64,000 nt of DNA. Source: Notospermus geniculatus (lineage: Eukaryota > Nemertea > Pilidiophora > Heteronemertea > Lineidae). Positions 25,101 to 36,272 of this stretch are shown here, in pieces; positions within the stretch are counted from its first letter, which is position 1, and the number at the start of each line of letters is the position of its first letter. Under the pieces are notes generated by a model that had not been told where the DNA came from, did no database searches, and saw only the letters and a program-made list of their open reading frames with translations. The stretch lies in assembly GCA_002633025.1 (NCBI GenBank), contig NMRB01000008.1, forward strand, positions 919,011-983,010, given 5' to 3'. The position numbers were made by a program, and so were the translations under genes.

Positions 25101-25749
25101 GACAAGCATCTGTCACGTGGCTTATCGACGTTCCACTCATTACAAGAGATTTTTCTTCATACAGCCTTTGCTGGCACTGGAGCAAAGTTCGGTTTTTACC
25201 GAAGTACAGTTTTTTTAGAGATGCAGGTTTCAGCAGCATGAGCAGACCTCCTGACGGAATACCCGCGGATCACTGAATAGGCCGCCATCTGCGAGCGAAT
25301 GCGCTAAGTGCCACATGTAAATGAAATGGTCACAAATGCATCGGAGATCTGCTTTCATTTCTTTCACACGGCCGTTTCACCTTCGGTTACCGCGCTTTCC
25401 CAAATGGTGCTTTCACATGACTGGCCTACACTCTTGGAAAAGTAACCTTTTGAATAATCACAGCGACCGTTCAACGAGTTATAACAGGTAAACTGAGCCA
25501 GGGAATTTTGATGGAGACTCCTTGATCTCAACCATCAGCATAACTTCACAACAACTTTCGCGTCAAATCCCAAGAGAAATCAAATAAACAGTCGAGTTGA
25601 GAGTTGGCATGAATATAATCGCAACGTGTTCGTGGGTTAAGGGTCGGCCACCCGCTCAAGTGCCCATGTGCGACCGCAAATGCCAGTGGTCGTGACTCTT
25701 TTTGATACTAAAGTGTCTTTCGCCAGATTGCCCAGGCCTATCAGTTTAA
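22130..25749. other. no gene seen
   Basis: 3.6 kb of non-coding sequence. ORFs are all under 95 codons and overlap on opposite strands without recognisable motifs or paired splice sites. The motif TTAGGCCTAGGCCTAT occurs near 24,606. Confidence 0.5.
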
Positions 25750-26167
25750 GGGTTATGAAAAGTGGCTCGAAATCTCGAATTTTTGACGCAAAAAATCTGA
25801 CTACCTGCACACAAAATTGTGAAAATAAGGCTCGGAAGCCCGTCTTCTGATGCTTCCCGAGGAGCCCCGAGACTTTTTTTCTCAATTTTGTGTGCAGTTA
25901 TACTAGTGTCCCACTGGCGAATTTTGGCCTGCGACAATGGACGAATGAAAAAATCGTAGCTCTTCGTAGACTGTCGTCTATGTTCGCAGTGATTCTCTGA
26001 CTCCATGATGCAAAACACGTTAATGCTATATCGCAGCTTGTCGAGGGAATATCGCAGACTTCAGATTCGCCCCTTGTCGTGGGAAAAAGTCGCCAGTGGG
26101 ACACTAGTATTAATAGTCAGATTTTTTGCGTCAAAATTTCGAGATTTCGAGTCACTTTACACAACCC
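25750..26167. mobile_element. TTAA-flanked MITE (piggyBac-like target), interrupted by a second MITE
   Basis: Terminal inverted repeats of about 54 bp start GGGTTATGAAAAGTGGCTCG on the left and, reverse-complemented, GGGTTGTGTAAAGTGACTCG on the right. They are flanked by TTAA at 25746-25749 and 26168-26171. A second internal inverted repeat, CTGCACACAAAATTG with CAATTTTGTGTGCAG, lies inside. TTAA duplication is the hallmark of piggyBac-superfamily insertion. No transposase is present, so it would depend on an element elsewhere. Confidence 0.8.
25903..26107. mobile_element. inner MITE nested in the TTAA element
   Basis: Termini CTAGTGTCCCACTGGCGA and its reverse complement TCGCCAGTGGGACACTAG bound a 205 bp segment with TA on each side (25901-25902 and 26108-26109). 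A TA duplication fits the Tc1/mariner type of integration, but no transposase is present and the superfamily is not proven. It sits inside the right half of the surrounding TTAA element and is therefore the younger insertion. Confidence 0.8.
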
Positions 26168-26171
26168 TTAA

Positions 26172-29100
26172 TGTCAAGGAAGCGCCCAACATCGGGCTGT
26201 GTTGACGGCGGTCCCGGTATGTTGATGACGTAGACCTACGGACAAAAAGCGTGAGACTGGTCACCCGTTCGACCCAGGGGCTAACATTGGCGGATTTTTT
26301 CCCTTCAAGCGCTACAAAAGAATTTACAACAAGAAGGTAAGTGCCATCAGCAGGGAAGAAATACCACGATACGTCCAAATGCACACTGTCAAGAGGGCCG
26401 ATGTCACGAAAAGCCTTCGATCATGTCGATGGGGAAACACAACCCAGCGAAATATTTGTGTGAACCGATCAGAAAGCTGAAGAAGTAAACATTCCAGGGC
26501 TGCTCAATGCTCCTTAGAACATACGAACATGTTTATCAATGAATCATTAGAGGTTTTGGCATTCATGAGTAGCGTTTCGTTGTTGATTCGCACGGCCTAA
26601 GCAACATTCCCATTGGCGTTACATCAAGCAGAATGAAATCACATACTTATTTTTCACACGTTGAAAAAAGAATCAACATCTGACGGTTTCATTTCGCAAC
26701 CTATGAGACTTATCGCCCATTTGGTAGTCGGGTTTCAATTTTTTGAAAATGTTGACAAAATTTTTAAAATAGCGTTACGTTTCTAGCGAAACTCGACGCA
26801 CTTCAGAAGTTATTTTTTGGTAAAAAGCAACAAGGTGTAATGATTTATCTCCCATATTTTGAACCCTGCTTGTTGGCTCAGTTATTGTCACTAGCTTCGC
26901 CATTTAATTTTTATATTCACAAGAACCTTTTGCAAAATATCTTGAGGAACTTTCAAAATCTCTGTGAGGAGACGTGACATGTATACCAGCAAGCGACGAA
27001 GTTTCATTTCAATCTCATGCCAAACACATAACACTGAATGTAGCAAGGGTGCAGACGTGAGGTTTCCCTTGAAATTTCGGAGAGAACGTCCGCCAAGGTC
27101 AACGGGATCAGGGAGCATGTGGTCTGCCGTTCTTCCATGCTCCTTTGATTTCCACTTTGAAGCGGCAACACCATCTCTCAAAATCTGCTGCTACTGAGGA
27201 TAAAAGTGTCGGTTAATTAGGTGTACAACTGCTAGGATAAAGTATTAACAGTATTCCGCACGCTTCGCCCAAAAGTGTGAACCAACGCTGAATGGTCGAA
27301 ACCAAGAAACTAAATTATACGCACGATAGACTGGTTAAGCGTTGTCTTGTCCGAAAATAAATCACGTTTTCATTAACAGCAAAGGAAGGGTTGTGATTGT
27401 CTTTGGTTGTGACGGAGCGCCTGTCGGAGGCTGGCACCTGGGATGCTCCCTTTTGTTGATTGCACGTTTGGCAAGATAAATATGCTTTGGAGCTCTGGGA
27501 TTGTAACTGGTACTTTCAAGATGGCCGTTAAGGGAGGGGCGTGTGGGTGGCCGAGTCGTCACGGATTGGCGATCTCGCTGTCACGGAAGGCACGTTCGGA
27601 CATGGCAGATTCACCCAAAATGTTGGTTTTAGACGATTTCAATCAAAATAACAACTTAGGCGAAATATTTTGATCTCGTGTTCAATTAATCCACTATGAT
27701 ACAGCTATAGCTTCATTATCTTCCTAAATTATGCTTGTTATGATGGGTTCTGGGTGTTGAGTCGATGATTTGATGACGCGCACGTGCATGCGCCGTGTCC
27801 ATTGTTGACACACCTGATAAGCAGACGACACACGGCAATCGGCGGACCGTCAGAAGTTCACACCCACAAGTTCCGTTTTAAACTTACAAGATACATCTCT
27901 GCGCGCCAACTGATCGTTTACATTCAACGCATTTCACGATGGAGATGAGGATTTTCCTAGAAATTTTGGCTCGTGTGACGATACGGGATTTCACCAAGCT
28001 AGGAGTGGTGTGCGAGAAAAAATGTCCACCAGGGACATTCGCCCGTGCCCTACAACAGATGACGAATTAAGGTGTATCACGATGAAACAACCCAATGACA
28101 CAAGACGTTTGAACACAATATAAGTTGTACTAGGACATCCTGCCCGCGGACGAATTTCCCTCTTACACCAGCATGAAAGGACAAAAACAATCGACCTTGA
28201 TTGTCACATCACAGTAACAGAAGGCCAGACACAACAGACGAATCACCCGGCCCATTACAGTCCCCCAACGCCGTATAACAAAAAGAAACCGAGTTGGACG
28301 AGACAAAGTAAGATGGGAACGGGACCAATCTCAAGTACATATATGTTTTCGTTATGAGCGGTCCTCGACGCGCCCAGTCAAAAAAGGCTAACGCGGAGTT
28401 CAAGAGTGATGTTGAACTTCCAACATTTCTCTCATCTCCCATATGTTTTCCCCACTTGACAAGTTTCACAGCCGCATCAAGGAGGTGTTGGTGCGCACCT
28501 AGTGGGCCTGTACGCCCCTCTTTTGACTGTCGATTTATTTCTCCACACAATACATTCTGTTTAAAATCAAGAAAAAGTTGCCAACTCAAGCTTCCTGATT
28601 TTGGGTTAAGTGTTCAACAATGATGATGCGATATTTGGGCCATTGTGGTTTCGGGTTACACAGTTTCAAACTTGACACAAAAGCTGAGGAGCGGCGGCCT
28701 AGAGTTTGAGAGTGCCTCCGCGGCCATTTAGTGATGTGAAGTAGGGTGGTTAGACCGGGATTAGGCATCTCAACCAAACGCCAATCAAACACGTTTACCC
28801 TTACAGGCCTGGAGTGGAGAAGAAGTCATTGTCATAAAGTGAACTCTTCGCAAAATAAAAAGGCCTTGAAAAAGTTGGAAAATGAAAATGTATTCAACCA
28901 CTTAACTCAGTGATCACCCACTTTTAAATGTGACTTGTTTACCTACGTCGATAAGTTAACAGAAATCATTTTTTTTGCATAAATTGGGCGAAGAGGCCTA
29001 TTTTCGACATAAAATAGACCAGGTGAATGTCGGAAAAACTTTTTCATGAAGTGGAGAAACAGAAATAGCAAAATACACGTCCACTAGAATTCATCATTTG

Positions 29101-29530
29101 ATGCTGCATATAAGACAACAATTCTGTCAAGATCAAAAAACTTTCCTCTTTTCGTTACTTGGAGTAGTAAACGGAAAATTTTCAATTGGTTTCCTTCCAC
29201 ATCTACCATTGGCCACGGCCCCCGAAAAGAGGACATTCATCAAAGTCTATTTTTCAAATGATACGGCTTGTAACATTTAAAATTCAAGCCTAAATCATCA
29301 AGTGTGGTGCTCACACCTTTGGGTAAAAATGACCACACCAACTTAACACCATCCTCTTCAAGTGCAAGGTCAGTGTAAAGCATCGATTTCAACCATGGTG
29401 ACCTTAAAAGGGTCAAGAGACCATGGTGGAGCACTCTTCACAGGTGACGAACGTTTTCAACTTTTCAGTTGGGCTGCTACGATACACCGTAAGGAAAATG
29501 CACACGCAGATGCAAGAAATGAAGTTCAAC
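26172..29530. other. no gene assigned
   Basis: Non-coding or unrecognised sequence. The best ORFs are 28209-28589 (minus, 126 codons) and 29240-29434 (minus, 64 codons, reading ..KSMLYTDLALEEDGVKLVW.. before its stop). The second has an acceptor-like TTGACCCTTTTAAG upstream and could be a terminal exon, but no partner exon or known family was found. Confidence 0.4.
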
Positions 29531-29605
29531 AGAAGATCAGGTTTCTCCCACGCTGGAGGAATCATTGGCCTATTTGGCATGTCTTCAGACATTTTCATTC
29601 CATAA
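29531..29605. other. short conserved ORF pair, strand unresolved
   Basis: The 75 bp at the start of each C unit are open on both strands. The plus frame ends with HAGGIIGLFGMSSDIFIP and a stop; the minus frame reads KMSEDMPNRPMIPPAWEKP. The plus reading loosely resembles a membrane-segment terminus, as in PEX11-type proteins, but the evidence is too thin to name it. Copy B starts at 33,494. Confidence 0.2.
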
Positions 29606-30284
29606 ACATGCATGCATGCATATTTTTTTCAAAAAGACGGAGATACACATATCTGAAACCGATCGTGAATCATTGTGCGCTTGGTGTGCAGAAACATGCC
29701 CCATCACCATGTCGACCCTATTCCATGGATGGAAGAGTTGCACACCACATTGGGGAGTAAAAAAGTCATGAACTTTGCAAAAAATCTGAGCCATTTACAG
29801 TATTACCTACCTGTAAAATAACATACTTCATCAACACCAGCAAAAATGCGCAAAATATTGCAACAGTGGAACGATACACAAAACAAACGGTACTTTATCA
29901 TCAGAACAGTAATTTTGAAACAAAACCACAAAGATGGATGATAACAATGATAACTTTCATGATAATTATTTATTTTAAAATGACTTTATTCAGGGCTTAC
30001 ATCAAGTTAACACCTACCCCAGTACCAAAATTGGGGTGGGGTGGGTGCCAGAAGCGGCTACAGGGGCACCTGAAACATTCAATTTAAAGTCTCACAGGCA
30101 AAACTCACTACAAACCAAGGGTTCACCATCCATTTTGAGTTCTACGTCCAGGTAGTCTCCACAATAGAGGTGCACCATCAACCAGCTATTCCTCTCTGTT
30201 GATTTGGCTTGTCTTCATTCAGTGTCGATTTCTTTTGCTGTTCATGGATTTCTCTGCACTCCAATACACATGGTGATAACCAGT

Positions 30285-30523
30285 AATAATAATAATGGCG
30301 AGTTCTTATATAGCGCTTCATAGCGTATTACGCTCTCTAAGCGCTTCACACATTATTACCCCAGCCTATGATTCAGAAACCTTTCTGTAGAAACCAAAGG
30401 GCAGCCACAATATAGCGCACACGATGGACATTTCAGGCCAGTTGAGAGTTACAGAGTGGCACGGCCGGGGATCGAACCCACGATCTTCCGATCATGAGTC
30501 CACAGCCCTAACCATTATGCCAC
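30285..30523 (-). mobile_element. tRNA-derived SINE
   Basis: Read on the minus strand, the element starts GTGGCATAATGGTTAGGGCT, giving an A box (TGGCATAATGG), and has the B box GGTTCGATCCC about 45 bases in. The GTGGCA start can pair with a later TGCCAC, and CAT sits in the anticodon-like position (GGACTCATGATC). A body with TATAGCGCTT and AAGCGCTT motifs leads to a (TTA)n tail. The element is missing from the otherwise matching sequence of the second copy near 34,250, so it inserted after the copies diverged. Confidence 0.85.
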
Positions 30524-30567
30524 CTTTTTCCACACACTCATTTATAAATGTATTCCTTATCTGAATC

Positions 30568-30815
30568 TCAACTCTGGTTTTCAGCAGAGGTTGTGCTTGA
30601 GCCTTCTTCGACCAGATGCATTTTACTTGTAATGTATTCCTTCATCCAGTTGATGTGTTCCTTCTTCATCTCTACTGTCAAGTAAGGATTCATTGATAAT
30701 CCAGTTGTGACCAGTTCCATAAAATGTTGGATAACCGGTGTCTGAGGGAAGTCTGCCAGGTAATGGTCAAGAAAAACATGCTCATGAAATCCAACTTTTT
30801 TCTCTTCATCCCATC
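30568..30815 (-). CDS. MRPS31: MRPS31 exon 8 (terminal), copy A
   Basis: This last exon of mitochondrial ribosomal protein mS31 encodes about 82 residues ending in a TGA stop (30568-30570). Recognisable conserved segments are GFHEHVFLDHYLADFP and IQHFMELVTTGLSMNPYL, matching the C-terminal block of animal mS31 (HEHIFLE.., HFMELVTCGLSKNPYL in the human protein). The acceptor TTTTTTTCAG immediately precedes GATGGGATG. mS31 is a metazoan-specific subunit of the small mitoribosomal subunit and works in the mitochondrial matrix. The phase joins exon 7 (..NEQ/G). An intact second copy lies at 34,290-34,537. Confidence 0.93.
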
Positions 30816-30899
30816 CTGAAAAAAACAGGAGTAAAATAGAGTTCAGAAGTAGCCTACATTCACAGTAGGAGTAATAGCATTTTATTTCAGCCTATTTAC

Positions 30900-31052
30900 C
30901 TTGTTCATTGTCGATTGGAAAATGCCAGAGTTTTCCTTCCTTAGTCCACTGTACCATCTCTTCGAAGGCATTAGATGCAGGAGTAGATGACAGGCGATGA
31001 AGATCCGCTGCATCAGCTTCATCAAATAATCGATTTGTTGGTGTTTCAGCAA
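30900..31052 (-). CDS. MRPS31: MRPS31 exon 7, copy A
   Basis: A 153-nt exon, with acceptor TGTATTCCAG and donor G/GTAAAT, encodes AETPTNRLFDEADAADLHRL and then FEEMVQWTKEGKLWHFPID. The second stretch is the most diagnostic motif of mS31 (FEELIQWTKEGKLWEFPIN in human). It enters with two bases completing a valine codon and leaves in phase 1, so it joins exon 6 upstream and exon 8 downstream in frame. The matching exon in copy B differs by one replacement (T to I after AE). Confidence 0.93.
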
Positions 31053-31482
31053 CTGGAATACACAAGAAGGATACGCGTGTGGTAAATAACAGAACCGTCC
31101 ATCCACAACACTTACCCATGTGTAAGTGTGTAAAGATGCTGTGTGACAAGCAATACAGTGGGAACTCTCTCTAAAGGATACCTCTGGGTATGAAAATGCT
31201 GTTCTTAATTGTGAAGTACCCATATTAAAGAGGTCAAATTGAATGAACAGACTTGATCAATTTGTGACTGAACTTTCAGTGTCCTTAATACATGTAGACA
31301 GGCATCCTAGGAGAGGTGTCCGCTGAGGGAAGTTCCACTGCACATGGAAATATTTCTGTTTACTTTATACACAATTGCCCCTCATCCCCTTCTTTTTCTC
31401 ACCATCAATGTTATTCTTTTTATAAATTATCCTGATTATTGTCCAGGTATGTCGGCAGAATCTTTTTTTTTTCAATTGCAAG

Positions 31483-31670
31483 GGGCATCAACAGAAGCTT
31501 CCCTTTGTTATCTCATTCCCATGACCTTCAGTGTCAATGCTATCACTATGTTGGGGTGTAGCCTGAGGACCTTTGTCCCTGACCTATACACAGTGACAAC
31601 TCAGTGTTTTAGAAAAAATATTATTCATCAGCTATTGAGGTTTTTATGCTTCTCTGAGGGCCGAGTGCAG
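31483..31670 (+). other. exon-like conserved ORF of unknown gene (copy A)
   Basis: A poly-T tract and AAG acceptor precede an open plus frame that reads EASLCYLIPMTFSVNAITML and continues to a CAG/GT. Between the two copies this part differs only by synonymous changes (GCA/GCG, TTT/TTC), while the codons just after CAG/GT differ by replacements, as expected at an exon edge. No family is recognised, and phases to neighbouring candidate exons do not match. It lies antisense in the intron between MRPS31 exons 6 and 7. The copy B equivalent begins near 35,200. Confidence 0.25.
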
Positions 31671-31902
31671 GTCTATTTGGACCATCGTCTCATGTTTGCC
31701 TGACTACACAGGGGCATGGGAATTACAATCCTAGAAACTGGTCACTGGCTTTGAATACGTCCTCCCATCTCAAGACAAACAGGATAAATTACACTCCACC
31801 CCAGTGAGTCCTTTGCCAGCAACTTTTGGGACATCTCTTTGAAGCAAACGGCAAGAGTTCAGACTTCTGATGCTTTTAAGCTGGTTGAGTTGGAACTTGT
31901 TG

Positions 31903-31935
31903 CCACTAACTTTAATCCTGTGTTAAAGTTAGTGG
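31903..31935. repeat. perfect 13-bp stem hairpin, 7-nt loop
   Basis: CCACTAACTTTAA, seven bases, then TTAAAGTTAGTGG. It is preserved in copy B at 35,620-35,652. It coincides with the end of the 122-codon minus ORF. Confidence 0.85.
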
Positions 31936-32280
31936 AAAATTTCTCATCAGACTGGTCAGGGTGATGGGTTTAGCTTGAATTATTGTTTGTGGTACTATCT
32001 TCAGTCGTTTTTGACCCGAAATAGAACTGTCGTCATAATCTAGCGATGGCTGACATGTCAACTTAAATAGTCCATTGAAATATTGGTCCAGTACACATCC
32101 CGAGGGTGAGGTCCATGGGGGATGCTCCAGACATGATTTTACAAGCAAACACAACTTTTCTGGATAAACTTGGCTTTGTTTCCATAGTGATCTAGGGTGA
32201 GGATTAGTCCTATTGTAGTCAGTCAAACCTTGTAACTTTAACAATAGTGGATCGAACTGGCTCCAGGGAGCAGCCGACAT
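31912..32280 (-). CDS. uncharacterised 122-residue ORF (copy A)
   Basis: An intact ATG-to-stop ORF starts MSAAPWSQFDPLLLKLQGL and has A at position -3. The copy at 35,629-35,997 encodes the identical protein; the one difference I saw in the coding stretch is synonymous (CCA/CCG). It lies on the MRPS31 strand inside the long intron between exons 6 and 7. I do not recognise the family. It could be a small nested gene, an alternative first exon, or chance conservation between recently separated copies. The 3' end overlaps a 13-bp hairpin at 31,903-31,935. Confidence 0.3.
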   Translation of the reverse strand: MSAAPWSQFDPLLLKLQGLTDYNRTNPHPRSLWKQSQVYPEKLCLLVKSCLEHPPWTSPSGCVLDQYFNGLFKLTCQPSLDYDDSSISGQKRLKIVPQTIIQAKPITLTSLMRNFPLTLTQD

Positions 32281-32505
32281 AATGGTTTATGAATATAAGG
32301 ATTATTGGCAGTTTAGTCTTAAAGTACCCAAACAGGTTCTTGCTATTATTCTCGAGGATTAATTCATGAGCAATAGAGGTCAGAGCTAAAAGTTTCCAAG
32401 TTTCTCATATTAATCTTTGCCGCGAGGTGAATCATTAGACAAGAACTGTTCTGAGGTCATTGGGACTGATATGCCAAGAATTCAACCTGTTGGTCATGAT
32501 TTCAG

Positions 32506-32594
32506 CATCTGATGAAGATATGCGGAGAGCTTTGATGAGAAATCAAAACAAGATGGATGTAGACACATTACAATGGGCCAGACAGGACAGTTAA
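32506..32594 (+). other. exon-like terminal ORF of unknown plus-strand gene (copy A)
   Basis: After a TGATTTCAG acceptor, an open plus frame reads SDEDMRRALMRNQNKMDVDT, then LQWARQDS and a TAA stop. Its charged, helix-like composition is more protein-like than most ORFs here. The copy at 36,184-36,272 is intact with one V to A change. No family is recognised, and its phase does not join the two exon-like ORFs upstream by simple splicing, so the gene model is incomplete. Confidence 0.3.
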
Positions 32595-34289
32595 GTCTTG
32601 AAGGCAAATTGTGATAGATGGGTTGGAACTATAGGTTTCTTAGAAATGGAATCTGAGCTCACTCATGAGAAAATGTCACTTGGTTGTAATACTTTCTACT
32701 TCCACCTCAAATAGTAAGTTTCAAAGACACTGTCTCAAGGATGGAAATTTTACTGTTAACGTTACTAGGTATTTTCCCAATCTCATTCAAAGTATGAATG
32801 TATCAGCTTGAAATCAGACAACACCAGGATTAAAATAACTAGTGCTTAAAGTTGTGGTAAATTACAATCCGACCTTTAGGGTATCGGGCTTAACCTCATT
32901 CCTTGTCGCTAGGTCATAAGCAGAGCCATCATCAGAGGATGAGTAAATACAGACCATACCTTTTTTATTGAAATTCTGTAGCTAAGGCTATGGTAACTTC
33001 AAAACAAACTGTGAATAGATTTCACTTAGGGCTGGTTTATGCAACAAGTCCATGTAAGGGACCACGGAGATGAAATATAGCAGGGAAAAGACCTCAACGA
33101 TTAGGGTACATGTTGTTCCTCTAGCACAATACCCCTTGGCTCTACATAAGCACTATCATATCACATACCAGAAATTAAATGCAATCATCATGGCTAATGC
33201 ACTAAATTCAACAATGCTGTTGCCACCAGAAGGGTACTAATTACTGCAGGGAGACTTCCCTTCCTACAGCCCCCAACACCATGCACAAGATCAATTTCCT
33301 AACTCGGAGAGTTATGTCTGGTAATTTGTTATTATAAAGGTCCACCTAAGGGTCACCTCTTCACTTCTGAGTACAAACCCACGCTAACCCTCCGGGCAAG
33401 CTCATCATAAGCATTTATACTGCCAGTAGTATTTACCTAGCTACTCCTAATTGGGCGATATCACTTGACACAATGCATATGGCTTTGCTCTTAAGAAGAT
33501 CAGGTTTCTCCCACGCTGGAGGAATCATTGGCCTATTTGGCATGTCTTCAGACATTTTCATTCCATAAACATGCATGCATGCATACATGTATTTTTTTTC
33601 AAAAAGACGGAGATACACCTATATATCTGAAACCGATCGTGAATCATTCTGCGCTTGGTGTGCAGAAACATGCCCCATCACCATGTCGACCCTATTCCAT
33701 AGATGGAAGAGTTGCACACGACATTGGGGAGTAAAAACGTCATGAACTTTGCAAAAAATCTGAGCCATTTACAGTATTACCTACCTGTAAAATAACATAC
33801 TTCATCAACACCAGCAAAATATTGCAACAGTGGAACGATACACAAAACAAACGGTACTTTATCATCAGAACAGTAATTTTGAAACAAAACCACAAAGATG
33901 GATGATAACAATGATAACTTTCATGATAATTACTTATTTTAAAATGACTTTATTCAGGGCTTACATCAAGTTAACACCTACCCCAGTACCAAAATTGGGG
34001 TGGGATGGGTGCCAGAAGCGGCGACAGGGGCACCTGAAACATTCAATTTAAAGTCTCACAGGCAAAACCCAATAAAAAACCAAGGGTTCACCATCCATTT
34101 TGACTTCTAAGTCCAGGTAGTCTCCACAATAGAGGTGCACCATCGACCAGCTATTCCGCTCTGTTGATTTGGCTTGTCTTCATTCAGTGTCAATTTCTTT
34201 TGCTGTTCATGGATTTCTCTGAACTCCAATACTCATGCTGATAACGAGTATACCTTTTTCCACACACTCATTTATTCCTTATCTGAATC

Positions 34290-34537
34290 TCAACTCTGGT
34301 TTTCAGCAGAGGTTGTGCTTGAGCCTTCTTCGACCAGGTGCATTTTACTTGTGATGTATTCCTTCATCCAGTTGATGTGTTCCTTCTTCATCTCTACTGT
34401 CAAGTAAGGATTCATTGATAATCCAGTTGTGACCAGTTCCATAAAATGTTGGATAACTGGTGTCTGAGGGAAGTCTGCCAGGTAATGGTCAAGAAAAACA
34501 TGCTCATGAAATCCAACTTTTTTCTCCTCATCCCATC
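34290..34537 (-). CDS. MRPS31: MRPS31 exon 8 (terminal), copy B
   Basis: Same length (248 nt), acceptor and TGA stop as copy A. The differences I saw are synonymous (for example ACT/ACC in VIQ-adjacent codons and ATT/ATC before TSKM). Nothing indicates a pseudogene. Confidence 0.92.
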
Positions 34538-34618
34538 CTGAAAAAAAAAGAGGAGTAAAATAGAGTTCAGAAGTACGTTCACAGTAGGAGTAATAGCCTT
34601 TTATTTCAGCCTATTTAC

Positions 34619-34771
34619 CTTGTTCATTGTCGATTGGAAAATGCCAGAGTTTTCCTTCCTTAGTCCACTGTACCATCTCTTCGAAGGCATTAGATGCAGG
34701 AGTAGATGACAGGCGATGAAGATCCGCTGCATCAGCTTCATCAAACAATCGATTTGTTGGTATTTCAGCAA
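34619..34771 (-). CDS. MRPS31: MRPS31 exon 7, copy B
   Basis: A 153-nt exon with acceptor GTATTACAG and donor GTAAAT, phase as in copy A. It encodes AEIPTNRLFDEADAADLHRL and the FEEMVQWTKEGKLWHFPID block. This copy lies closest to the exon 2-6 sets at 39-44 kb, so a transcript from those exons would meet it first. Confidence 0.92.
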
Positions 34772-35628
34772 CTGTAATACACAAGAAGGATACGCATGTG
34801 GTAAATAACACAACCCTCCATCCTCAACACTTACCCATGTGTAAGTGTGTGAAGATGCTGTGTGACAAGCAATACAGTGGGAACTCTCTCTAAACGATAC
34901 CTCTGGGTATGAAAATGCTGTTCTTAAATGTGAAGTACCCATATTAAAGAGGTCAAATTGAATGAACAGACTTGATCAATTTGTGACTGAACTTTCAGTG
35001 TCCTTAATAGACAGGCGTCCTAGGAGAGGTGTCCGCTGAGGGAGGTTCCACTGTACATGTACGGTAAACATTTCTGTTTACTTTATACACAATTGCCCCT
35101 CATCTCCTTTTTCTCACCATCAATGTTATTCTTTTTATAAATTATCCTGATTATTGTCGGCCAGGTATGTCGGCAGAATCTTTTTTTTTCAATTGCAAGG
35201 GGCGTCAACAGAAGCTTCCCTTTGTTATCTCATTCCCATGACCTTCAGTGTCAATGCTATCACTATGTTGGGGTGTAGCCTGAGGACCTTCGTCCCTGAC
35301 CTATACACAGTGACAACTCAGTGTTTTAGAAAAAATATTATTCATCAGCTATTGAGGTTTTTATGCTTCTCTGAGGGCCGAGTGCAGGTCTGTTTGGACC
35401 ATCATCTCATATTTGCCTGACTACACAGGGGCATGGGAATTACAATCCTAGAAACTGGTCACTGGCTTTGAATACGTCCTCCCATCTCAAGACAAACAGG
35501 ATAAATTACACTCCACCCCAGTGAGTCCTTTGCCAGCAACTTCTGGGACATCTCTTTGAAGCAAACGGCAAGAGTTCAGACTTCTGATGCTTTTAAGCTG
35601 GTTGAGTTGGAACTTGTTGCCACTAACT

Positions 35629-35997
35629 TTAATCCTGTGTTAAAGTTAGTGGAAAATTTCTCATCAGACTGGTCAGGGTGATGGGTTTAGCTTGAATTAT
35701 TGTTTGTGGTACTATCTTCAGTCGTTTTTGACCCGAAATAGAACTGTCGTCATAATCTAGCGATGGCTGACATGTCAACTTAAATAGTCCATTGAAATAT
35801 TGGTCCAGTACACATCCCGAGGGTGAGGTCCATGGGGGATGCTCCAGACATGATTTTACAAGCAAACACAACTTTTCTGGATAAACTTGGCTTTGTTTCC
35901 ATAGTGATCTAGGGTGAGGATTAGTCCTATTGTAGTCAGTCAAACCTTGTAACTTTAACAATAGCGGATCGAACTGGCTCCAGGGAGCAGCCGACAT
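35629..35997 (-). CDS. uncharacterised 122-residue ORF (copy B)
   Basis: Protein identical to that of 31,912-32,280, in the same position and orientation relative to exon 7. See that entry for alternatives. Confidence 0.3.
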   Translation of the reverse strand: MSAAPWSQFDPLLLKLQGLTDYNRTNPHPRSLWKQSQVYPEKLCLLVKSCLEHPPWTSPSGCVLDQYFNGLFKLTCQPSLDYDDSSISGQKRLKIVPQTIIQAKPITLTSLMRNFPLTLTQD

Positions 35998-36183
35998 AAT
36001 GGTTTATGAATATAAGGATTATTGGCAGTTTAGTCTTCAAGTACCCAAACAGGTTCTTGCTATTATTCTCATATTAAGTTTCTCATATTAATCTTTGCCA
36101 GGAGGTGAATCATTAGACAAGAACTGTTCTGAGCTCATTGGGACTGATATGCCAAGAATTCAACCTGTTGGTCATGATTTCAG

Positions 36184-36272
36184 CATCTGATGAAGATATG
36201 CGGAGAGCTTTGATGAGAAATCAAAACAAGATGGATGCAGACACATTACAATGGGCCAGACAGGACAGTTAA
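36184..36272 (+). other. exon-like terminal ORF of unknown plus-strand gene (copy B)
   Basis: Copy of 32,506-32,594, ending LQWARQDS and stop, with an intact TTTCAG acceptor. Downstream sequence diverges by indels between copies, consistent with a 3' UTR or intergenic DNA. Confidence 0.3.

Larger units (their letters stand above)
29531..33492. repeat. duplicated segment C-A (MRPS31 3' half), copy 1
   Basis: This 3,962 bp segment is repeated head-to-tail at 33,494-37,179. Homology starts at AGAAGATCAGG and ends at GGCTTTGCTCTT, so the two units abut almost exactly. It contains MRPS31 exons 7 and 8 on the minus strand. Copy A carries a SINE at 30,285-30,523 that copy B lacks, which explains most of the length difference. 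Coding differences are nearly all synonymous. Confidence 0.92.

Noticed and set aside
30458-30523. tRNA-Met gene (CAT in the anticodon position)
   Set aside because: The tRNA-like head is fused to a SINE body and tail and is missing from the second copy, so it is a retroposon.
30882-31223. 113-codon minus ORF across MRPS31 exon 7
   Set aside because: It reads exon 7 in the wrong frame and runs into flanking introns; the correct frame gives the mS31 motif.
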